Below are positions 1 to 4,969 of a DNA stretch of 10,277 bases, one piece after another. The notes beneath the pieces are model-generated. The model did no database searches. It was not told the DNA's origin and saw nothing but the letters and a program-made list of their open reading frames with translations. The first letter of the stretch is position 1. Every line of letters starts with the position of its first letter. The DNA is from an uncultured Bacilli bacterium. Lineage in GTDB: Bacteria > Bacillota_I > Bacilli_A > RFN20 > CAG-826. Both the position numbers and the translations under genes were made by a program. The stretch lies in contig CAKPAV010000043.1 in assembly GCA_934133115.1 (NCBI GenBank), positions 1 through 10,277 on the forward strand. Direction: 5' to 3'.

Positions 1-2
1 AT

Positions 3-1367
3 GCTGGTCAAAAATATTGGCAAATTCTTCCAATGAACCCAACGGGTTTTAAAGATTCGCCATATCAAAGCTATGCTTCTTTTGCTATTAATCCTTATTT
101 TATTGACTTAGATCAATTAAAAAAAGATCATTTACTAAGCGAAGAAGAAATTAAGGAACATACCAAAGCGAAAAATACTAATAGAATAGATTATGGCTAT
201 TTATATGATAATCGCTTTATCTTGCTCGATTTAGCGGCAAAAAGAGCAATAAGAAAAGATAAAAGTAAAATCGATCGATTCTATAAACAAAATCGTTATT
301 GGATTGAAGATTATGCTTTATTTATGACTTTAAAACATTTATATGAAAATGTTTGTTGGGTTGATTTTCCACGTGAATTTAAAAAGCATAATAAAAATGC
401 CTTAAAAGAGTTAAAAGAATCAAATTTTGAATTATTTTATTCTTTTGTAGCTATTCAATATTTTGCATTTAGCCAATATAAAAGAATTAAAAAATACGCT
501 AATAAGATGGGAATAAAAATTATTGGTGATGTACCAATTTATGTATCTTATGATTCATGTGATGTTTGGGCTAATCAAAAACAATTTTTATTAGATAAAG
601 ATGGACATCCTACTTTAGTAGCGGGTGTACCACCAGATTATTTTTCTAAAACTGGTCAATTATGGGGCAATCCAATTTATAATTATCAGCGCATGGAAAA
701 AACAAACTTTAAATGGTGGGTAAGAAGAATTAAACATGCCAGTAAATTATACGATTACATTCGTATTGATCATTTTCGTGGTTTTGCTTCTTATTATGCC
801 ATTAATCCGAATGATGGTACAGCTTTAAATGGCAAATGGATAGAAGGACCAAGAACTAAAATTATTGACGCTTTTAATAAAGTTGTCGAAAATCGTATTA
901 TTGCCGAAGACTTAGGTATCTTAACTCAAGATGTATTTGATTTAATGGATTATGCAAAATATCCAGGATTAAATATATTCCAATTTGCAGATTTTTCTAA
1001 TTGGAATCATAAATATCTTCCACATAATTATAAAGAACATTCGGTAGCGTATTTAGGCACCCATGATAATGATGTATTTAAAAATTTCTTAAATGCTAAT
1101 GAAAATACTAAACATCAAATCATGGATTATTTAAAAATTGATGATGAAACTAAACTGGTTAAAGGAGCTTTAATGTCCTTATTAGCGTCAAAAGCTGATG
1201 TTACTATCTTTATGCCACAAGATGTACTTGAAATGGATGGAAATGTCCGTATCAATATTCCAAGTGAAGCAGATGGTAACTGGACATTTAGATTTAAGAA
1301 AAGTGATTTAAAGAAAGAAAAATATTTAGAATTGTATAAAATGTGTTGTCAAAATAACCGTTATTAG
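3..1367 (+). CDS. malQ: 4-alpha-glucanotransferase (amylomaltase), 5' end outside window
   Basis: This GH77 enzyme transfers alpha-1,4-glucan segments between maltooligosaccharides in cytoplasmic maltose/glycogen metabolism. The frame is open to the left edge. Translation from base 3 gives AGQKYWQILP directly before the first ATG at base 33, which is the conserved family sequence preceding the substrate-loop motif, so that ATG is internal and the true start lies outside the window. About 40 N-terminal residues appear to be missing, judged against a family length near 500. Numbering visible residues from base 3, the three catalytic acids are present: the nucleophile Asp256 in RIDHFRGF, the acid/base Glu302 in AEDLG, and Asp355 in GTHDND. 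The C-terminal RINIPSEADGNW block is also typical of the family. It ends in TAG, which overlaps the ribosome binding site of the glycerol kinase gene, indicating one transcript. Identity is secure; the physiological substrate is inferred from the family. Confidence 0.95.
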   Translation, partial: AGQKYWQILPMNPTGFKDSPYQSYASFAINPYFIDLDQLKKDHLLSEEEIKEHTKAKNTNRIDYGYLYDNRFILLDLAAKRAIRKDKSKIDRFYKQNRYWIEDYALFMTLKHLYENVCWVDFPREFKKHNKNALKELKESNFELFYSFVAIQYFAFSQYKRIKKYANKMGIKIIGDVPIYVSYDSCDVWANQKQFLLDKDGHPTLVAGVPPDYFSKTGQLWGNPIYNYQRMEKTNFKWWVRRIKHASKLYDYIRIDHFRGFASYYAINPNDGTALNGKWIEGPRTKIIDAFNKVVENRIIAEDLGILTQDVFDLMDYAKYPGLNIFQFADFSNWNHKYLPHNYKEHSVAYLGTHDNDVFKNFLNANENTKHQIMDYLKIDDETKLVKGALMSLLASKADVTIFMPQDVLEMDGNVRINIPSEADGNWTFRFKKSDLKKEKYLELYKMCCQNNRY

Positions 1368-1371
1368 GAGG
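1366..1371 (+). promoter_or_regulatory. Shine-Dalgarno of glpK overlapping malQ stop
   Basis: A perfect AGGAGG begins on the second base of the malQ TAG stop codon and lies five bases before the glpK ATG. A ribosome terminating on malQ would cover this site, so translational coupling is likely. It also fixes the glpK start at 1377. Confidence 0.9.
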
Positions 1372-1376
1372 ATAAA

Positions 1377-2855
1377 ATGGAAAAATTTGTTTTAGCAATT
1401 GATCAAGGTACAACTTCAACTAGAGCAATCTTATTTGATAAGTTTGGAATGCCACGTTTTAAAGCACAAAGAGAAGTTCCGCTCATATATCCGAAATCAG
1501 GATGGGTCGAAGAAGACGCTATTGAAGTATATACATCTGTAATTGATGTAATTAATGAATTATTAATTAGGTCTAATTTAACATTAAAAAATATTGATTC
1601 GATTGGTATAACAAATCAAAGAGAAACTACAGTTATTTGGAATAAAGAAACTGGGTTACCTGTTTGTAACGCTATTGTATGGCAATCACGTCAATCACAA
1701 GAAATATGTGATGCTTTAGAAGATAAAAAAGATTTTATTAAAGAAAAAACTGGATTAGTAATTAATCCCTACTTCTCAGCTTCAAAAATTCGTTTTATTT
1801 TAGATAAATATGATTTACAAAAAGAAGCAGAAGAAGGGAAATTATTATTTGGAACGATTGATAGTTGGCTTATTTATAAGCTTACTTTAGGAAAAGTTCA
1901 CGCTACTGATATTACTAATGCTTCGCGTACGATGTTATTTAATATCTTCGAGAAAAAATGGGACGATGATTTATTAAAACTATTTAACATTCCAAAATGT
2001 ATGTTACCTAGTGTTCATGAATGTTCTTATCATTATGGTGACGCTACTTTAATGTTTGCCTCAACAACCATTCCTATTACCGGTGTTGCTGGTGATCAGC
2101 AAGCGTCTTTATTTGGTCAAACGTGTTTTGATAAAGGTAATATTAAAAACACTTATGGAACTGGTTGCTTTATGCTTATGAATATCGGAGAGAATCCAAC
2201 AATATCTAAAAGTGGATTGCTCACTACCATAGCTTGGTCAATTAATGGTACCACTACTTATGCTTTAGAAGGATCAGTATTTATTGGTGGGGCCGCTATT
2301 CAATGGCTACGTGATGAAATGAAGCTAATTTCTAAAGCTTCAGATAGTGAAATTTCTGCACAAAAAGTGGATGATTCTAATGGCGTGTATGTTGTTCCTG
2401 CTTTTGTAGGACTTGGTACACCATATTGGGATGATCAAGTGCGTGGGGCAGTATTTGGTTTAACTAGAGCTACAAATAAATATCATTTTGTAAGAGCAAC
2501 ATTAGAAGCAATCGCGTATCAATCAAAAGATTTAATGGAAACAATCAAAAAAGATAGCAATATTGAAATTAATCAATTAAATGTTGATGGTGGTGCCACA
2601 GCAAATAACTATTTAATGCAATTCCAAAGTGATATTATTGAACTTCCAATTGAACTTCCAAGTTGCTTAGAAACTACAGCTTTAGGTGCTGCATTCTTTG
2701 CTGGTTTATATACAGGATTTTATAAATCACAAGAAGAAATTAAAAAATCACGTAATATTGAGCGTGAATTTAAACCTTCGATGAGCCATAAAGAAGTAGA
2801 AGAACGTTATAAAAAATGGAAAATTGCTGTTGAAGCAACAAGGGTTTTCCGTTGA
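1377..2855 (+). CDS. glpK: Glycerol kinase
   Basis: This FGGY-family kinase phosphorylates glycerol with ATP to sn-glycerol 3-phosphate in the cytoplasm. At 492 residues it is full length (family about 500). Visible motifs in order are the N-terminal phosphate loop DQGTTSTRA (Asp9 to Thr13), the glycerol-binding Arg82-Glu83 in NQRETT, Tyr132 in INPYFSASK, the catalytic Asp240 in AGDQQASLFGQ, the NTYGTGCF phosphate loop, and the C-terminal DGGATAN adenosine motif. The segment that carries the HPr-phosphorylated histidine in Enterococcus enzymes reads MFASTTIP here, with Met226 at the histidine position by my alignment. Control by PTS phosphorylation is therefore unlikely. It follows malQ with an overlapping ribosome binding site; no glycerol facilitator or glycerol-phosphate oxidase is visible beside it. 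It ends at TGA, followed in frame by another stop five codons on, so the C-terminus would change little under code 4. Confidence 0.97.
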   Translation: MEKFVLAIDQGTTSTRAILFDKFGMPRFKAQREVPLIYPKSGWVEEDAIEVYTSVIDVINELLIRSNLTLKNIDSIGITNQRETTVIWNKETGLPVCNAIVWQSRQSQEICDALEDKKDFIKEKTGLVINPYFSASKIRFILDKYDLQKEAEEGKLLFGTIDSWLIYKLTLGKVHATDITNASRTMLFNIFEKKWDDDLLKLFNIPKCMLPSVHECSYHYGDATLMFASTTIPITGVAGDQQASLFGQTCFDKGNIKNTYGTGCFMLMNIGENPTISKSGLLTTIAWSINGTTTYALEGSVFIGGAAIQWLRDEMKLISKASDSEISAQKVDDSNGVYVVPAFVGLGTPYWDDQVRGAVFGLTRATNKYHFVRATLEAIAYQSKDLMETIKKDSNIEINQLNVDGGATANNYLMQFQSDIIELPIELPSCLETTALGAAFFAGLYTGFYKSQEEIKKSRNIEREFKPSMSHKEVEERYKKWKIAVEATRVFR

Positions 2856-2916
2856 TTAGTTTATTAAATATTGTAAATGTTATTTGCTTTTGTTTTAAAA
2901 TATGGAACTATTTTAT

Positions 2917-2922
2917 AAGGAG
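2917..2922 (+). promoter_or_regulatory. Shine-Dalgarno fixing the start at 2932
   Basis: AAGGAG stands nine bases before the ATG at 2932. The earlier in-frame ATG at 2902 has no purine-rich site before it and would place this ribosome binding site inside the gene. The downstream ATG is therefore chosen. Confidence 0.75.
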
Positions 2923-2931
2923 AAATTATTT

Positions 2932-3414
2932 ATGGATTTGATTAAGGGAAAACAAATTTTTTTTGAATGTTATGGCAATCATTTATTTATTACAAAGGAA
3001 TATAACAAAGAATATGATAAGTGCAAAGTTCCAAAAGAATATGAAAATATTTGGAAAAAAGAGATAAAAGATATTGCCTTAAAAAAGATAGCTTGTGAAA
3101 AAGGTCCAAAATTACTGTTCTTTGCTGATAGATATATTGATCTTGTTGATTCAAAAGAGGCTTGCGACTTTATAGTTCAATTATTACATAAAAAAAGCGT
3201 TGATACATTTACAATTTTAATATTACTTGAAAAAATGAAAAATATAATCAGTAAGAATCCTGAAATATCAGATTCAAAATATTCTTTTGTTATAGAAAAG
3301 ACAAAAGAATATTTAATAAAACAAAATATTTCGATTGACGAAGACTATTATTTATCAATTGATAAAAACTTATTATCAAAGGCAAAGATTAAAGATAGAA
3401 TAAATATGTTATAG
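2932..3414 (+). CDS. Hypothetical protein, 160 residues, unknown function
   Basis: I do not recognise this protein. It is soluble-looking, rich in lysine, glutamate and aromatic residues, without a signal peptide or membrane segment. The N-terminal block KGKQIFFECYGNHLFITKEY is probably a beta hairpin. It is followed by VPKEYENIWKKEI at about residues 33-45 and two helical stretches at about 77-105 and 115-130. This layout recalls small Bacillota proteins sometimes found among immunity-like genes, but that is a weak resemblance and not an assignment. The start at 2932 is preferred over 2902 because of its ribosome binding site. It lies 76 bases after glpK, with no clear terminator between them, so it may be read through from the metabolic operon or have its own weak promoter. 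Continuous codon use typical of the window supports a real gene. Confidence 0.7.
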   Translation: MDLIKGKQIFFECYGNHLFITKEYNKEYDKCKVPKEYENIWKKEIKDIALKKIACEKGPKLLFFADRYIDLVDSKEACDFIVQLLHKKSVDTFTILILLEKMKNIISKNPEISDSKYSFVIEKTKEYLIKQNISIDEDYYLSIDKNLLSKAKIKDRINML

Positions 3415-3589
3415 AATTATAAATACTCTAATAAATCTTCTTATAAAAACAATAATTATATTAGATGTAGAAACTGATGAAGTGAATTTCTCGAAATTTT
3501 ACAACAAGCGCACTAATAATTTTGGGGGTACAACAGCAGCAACTTATGCAGCTAGTTATTGGTTGGGAAAAATTAATTTTAGGTTTTAG
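3404..3589 (+). pseudogene. 3' remnant of a lost gene, no start codon
   Basis: This frame is open from 3404 to a TAG at 3587 and has no ATG. Its last 40 or so residues read like real protein: an acidic patch LDVETDEVNFSKFYNKR, then a Gly/Ala-rich stretch NNFGGTTAATYAASYWLGK, then INFRF. The stop codon overlaps the AGGAGG of the next gene exactly as malQ overlaps glpK, which is what an intact upstream cistron would look like. I infer the 3' end of a gene whose 5' part was deleted, perhaps a toxin or secreted protein whose partner is the following membrane protein. A tiny gene starting at GTG 3482 (35 codons) is an alternative, but there is no good ribosome binding site before it. The upstream half (3404-3457) is low complexity and probably not coding. 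Confidence 0.45.
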
Positions 3590-3593
3590 GAGG
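3588..3593 (+). promoter_or_regulatory. Shine-Dalgarno fixing the start at 3600
   Basis: AGGAGG lies six bases before the ATG at 3600 and shares two bases with the TAG ending the preceding remnant frame. It rules out the upstream TTG at 3522 as the start, since that would give a low-complexity glutamine-rich N-terminus read from the wrong frame of the remnant. Confidence 0.85.
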
Positions 3594-3599
3594 GAAAAT

Positions 3600-4016
3600 A
3601 TGGAATTCTTGTATTTAGTTGGAACTATATGGTCGATTTTATTAATAACATTTGCTTTCTGTCTTGACACTAGAAGGCCAATGTCAACAAAATTGAAATA
3701 TAAATATAGAGTTAAGGATGATTCGGTACTTAGAAAAATTATAAAATTTAAAGATAAAGAGTATTATCCTTGTAATTATTTCAAAATTATTCCATTTTAT
3801 GTGTTTTTATTATTAGCAATTTTAAGTTTAATTCTATTGTTTATTGACATATTTGCTAATGGATTAATTATAAGTGTTGTTCCTAAAAAAGTGTTTACAA
3901 TCACAATGTTATGCATTTTAGGTATTAGTGTATTGTATTTTATGGTTATTGTAATTTGGTGGGAAATTGTTGATTATAACGAGTTTAAACTCACCAAAGA
4001 AGAAAAGAAAAAATAA
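3600..4016 (+). CDS. Small three-pass membrane protein, unknown function
   Basis: This 138-residue protein has three hydrophobic segments, at about residues 4-21, 64-86 and 98-121. A basic, charged loop of about 40 residues (22-63) separates the first two, and the tail is lysine-rich (LTKEEKKK). It would sit in the cytoplasmic membrane. No catalytic motif is visible and I do not recognise a family. The start at 3600 follows an excellent AGGAGG that overlaps the stop of the preceding remnant, so it was probably the second gene of a coupled pair. Membrane proteins coupled downstream of a toxin or bacteriocin are often immunity proteins; that role is inference from position only. A strong terminator lies 70 bases downstream and would end this transcript. 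Confidence 0.75.
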   Translation: MEFLYLVGTIWSILLITFAFCLDTRRPMSTKLKYKYRVKDDSVLRKIIKFKDKEYYPCNYFKIIPFYVFLLLAILSLILLFIDIFANGLIISVVPKKVFTITMLCILGISVLYFMVIVIWWEIVDYNEFKLTKEEKKK

Positions 4017-4064
4017 AATAATTAAGAAAGTTTAGAAAAGAAAACAAAAATAATTAATAGCAAA

Positions 4065-4080
4065 TTGCTTTTATAAGCAA
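4065..4080 (+). repeat. Small hairpin before the terminator
   Basis: TTGCTT and AAGCAA form a perfect 6-bp stem with a four-base TTAT loop, five bases before the base of the larger terminator hairpin. It may stabilise the RNA 3' end or be incidental in AT-rich DNA. Confidence 0.35.
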
Positions 4081-4085
4081 AACTG

Positions 4086-4120
4086 GGTGAGTTTACTCAA
4101 TAGAGTGGACTCGCCTTTTT
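4086..4120 (+). terminator. Rho-independent terminator after the membrane protein gene
   Basis: Bases 4086-4098 pair with 4103-4115 as a 13-bp stem, counting three G-U pairs, around an AATA loop. Five T residues follow immediately. It is among the most GC-rich stretches of this intergenic region. It separates the 3600-4016 gene from the broken gene at 4306. Confidence 0.88.
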
Positions 4121-4151
4121 AAACATTTGAGTGATATAACTAAAGCACTAA

Positions 4152-4197
4152 AAAAGTTGTTTTATAAAACTATTATTATTTTGATTAAAAGTTGTTT
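4152..4197. repeat. Direct repeats AAAAGTTGTTT, 35 bp apart
   Basis: The 11-base word occurs at 4152-4162 and 4187-4197. The first copy runs into the palindrome at 4159-4170 and the second contains the candidate -35 box. They could be regulator sites, but chance similarity in AT-rich DNA is quite possible. Confidence 0.3.
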
Positions 4198-4220
4198 AGA
4201 AATGTTTTTTAGAGTATCAT
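4192..4220 (+). promoter_or_regulatory. Possible weak sigma-A promoter for the 4306 gene
   Basis: TTGTTT (4192-4197) and TATCAT (4215-4220) are separated by 17 bases. The -35 box is poor and the -10 has five of six consensus bases. A promoter is expected somewhere here because a terminator precedes the region, but this placement is tentative. Confidence 0.3.
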
Positions 4221-4305
4221 AACTATGATTTTAATTTTATTAATATTGATGAGTTTATTTTATCACTTGTTTAAATTGGTAGTTATTATTGGAAGGTAGT
4301 TTGGA

Positions 4306-4804
4306 ATGCAAGAAAACGCTAAAAAAACATATATTGGTAAAAGCGCTGCGGCAATTTTAAATATGTTTTTTATGTTTGCACCATATTTATTTACTATCTT
4401 TTTTATAATTGAAGGGATGATGTTATTTTGGCTTTTATTATGCTTAATTAATTCTTGCCTTATATATTTAACATCCGGTATAAGAACTATAGGTATATTA
4501 ATTATTTATAAAGCAAAAAATAAATGTGAAAAAGAATTTAGCACCAAAATCTTTATGCTTTCAACAAGAAATTAATGTTAATTTAAAGGATATTGAATTT
4601 ATTGAGTTTGCCTATATAACGCATGATAAAAATCCTATTTGGACTATGCCATTTATGAATTTATATTTATCAAATGACAAATTAGTTACAATAAATGTAT
4701 TCCCATATTCAAAAAAGCAATGTATTGAAATAGAAAGTAATTTGATTAAAAACAATCCCAATATAATAATTTTAAAAAGTGCACAAGAAACTATATCTAA
4801 ATAA
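4306..4804 (+). pseudogene. Frameshifted two-pass membrane protein with C-terminal PH-like domain
   Basis: Two overlapping frames together look like one gene of about 165 residues. The first (4306-4575, 89 codons) starts at an ATG nine bases after GGAAGG and encodes two hydrophobic segments (about residues 14-35 and 38-56), then GIRTIGILIIYKAK. The second frame is open from 4502 and ends at 4804; it has no proper start or ribosome binding site. It continues with a soluble domain containing INVNLKDIEFIEFAYI, MNLYLSNDKLVTINV and YSKKQCIEIESNLI, a strand-strand-helix pattern like small bacterial PH-type domains. Joining them requires skipping one base between 4502 and 4575. The run of six A at 4515-4520 is the best candidate, and removing one A gives a smooth fusion. 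It may be a true pseudogene or a sequencing error. Function is unknown; the PH-like assignment is by pattern only. Confidence 0.65.
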
Positions 4805-4891
4805 CTTATAAGAATATTAATTTATTATCCATTAAGTTAAATTAGAAATGTGTCTATGCTCGATTATATAGGGAAAATGTATTCTTATAAG
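4805..4891. repeat. 12-bp perfect inverted repeat, 87-bp unit
   Basis: CTTATAAGAATA (4805-4816) is matched exactly by its reverse complement at 4880-4891, with 63 bases between. The core CTTATAAG is itself palindromic, so each arm could also be an independent operator-like site. The first arm begins immediately after the stop of the broken gene. No target-site duplication flanks the pair, so a miniature mobile element is possible but not shown. Confidence 0.5.
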
Positions 4892-4899
4892 ATCATAAG

Positions 4900-4931
4900 C
4901 AATAGTATGTAGTACATACTATTGTTTTTTT
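4900..4931 (+). terminator. Rho-independent terminator upstream of addB
   Basis: Bases 4900-4910 pair perfectly with 4914-4924 to form an 11-bp stem around an AGT loop, followed by seven T residues. It would insulate the repair operon from the accessory genes upstream. Its 3' arm and T-run overlap the candidate -35 box of the addB promoter. Confidence 0.88.
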
Positions 4932-4950
4932 ACGCTTAAAAAAGTATAAT
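4922..4950 (+). promoter_or_regulatory. Sigma-A-type promoter of the addBA operon
   Basis: A perfect TATAAT (4945-4950) lies 17 bases after TTGTTT (4922-4927). The -35 match is weak, but spacing is ideal. The start of transcription would fall near 4954-4958, leaving a leader of only about 12-16 bases, just enough to include the GAGGA ribosome binding site. Confidence 0.65.
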
Positions 4951-4956
4951 TTTACT

Positions 4957-4961
4957 GAGGA
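4957..4961 (+). promoter_or_regulatory. Shine-Dalgarno of addB
   Basis: GAGGA stands eight bases before the ATG at 4970. Given the promoter position it would be at or very near the 5' end of the mRNA. Confidence 0.65.
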
Positions 4962-4969
4962 TAGCGGAT

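Larger units (their letters stand above)
4121..4305. other. AT-rich intergenic region, no gene seen
   Basis: No coding frame with a ribosome binding site and no RNA gene is visible. It holds a perfect 12-bp palindrome, GTTTTATAAAAC (4159-4170), a pair of 11-base direct repeats, and a possible weak promoter, described separately. Together with 4017-4120 it makes a 289-base gap between coding regions. Confidence 0.6.

Noticed and set aside
2853..2870. TGA read as tryptophan (code 4), extending glycerol kinase to RWLVY
   Set aside because: All recognisable tryptophans in the window use TGG and the other long genes contain no in-frame TGA, unlike Mycoplasma-type genomes where TGA predominates.
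2871..2901. Promoter upstream of the 160-residue protein (TTGTAA then TTTAAA or TAAAAT)
   Set aside because: The 17-base spacing gives a poor -10, and the better -10 (TAAAAT) requires a 19-base spacer. It cannot be told from background in this AT-rich stretch.
2902..2931. Upstream ATG for the 160-residue protein
   Set aside because: It has no ribosome binding site and would put the good AAGGAG at 2917 inside the coding region.
3482..3589. Double-glycine bacteriocin precursor ending in GGTTAATYAASYWLGKINFRF
   Set aside because: There is a Gly-Gly followed by an Ala-rich segment, but the residues before it do not fit the usual leader pattern, and the only start is a GTG without a ribosome binding site. 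It is kept only as an alternative to the remnant call.
3522..3599. TTG start extending the membrane protein by 26 residues
   Set aside because: The added N-terminus is a low-complexity VQQQQLMQL stretch produced by reading the remnant out of frame, while a perfect AGGAGG stands before the ATG at 3600.
3461..3670. Minus-strand frame of 69 codons with a CISCCCC cysteine run
   Set aside because: The cysteines come from reading the antisense of the CAGCAGCAA stretch. The frame lies opposite the remnant and the coupled membrane gene, with no convincing ribosome binding site.
4515..4521. Programmed -1 frameshift at the slippery sequence A AAA AAT
   Set aside because: The heptamer is in the right phase for -1 slippage, but the downstream frame is in the +1 phase, so -1 slippage would not reach it. 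A base insertion explains the data better.
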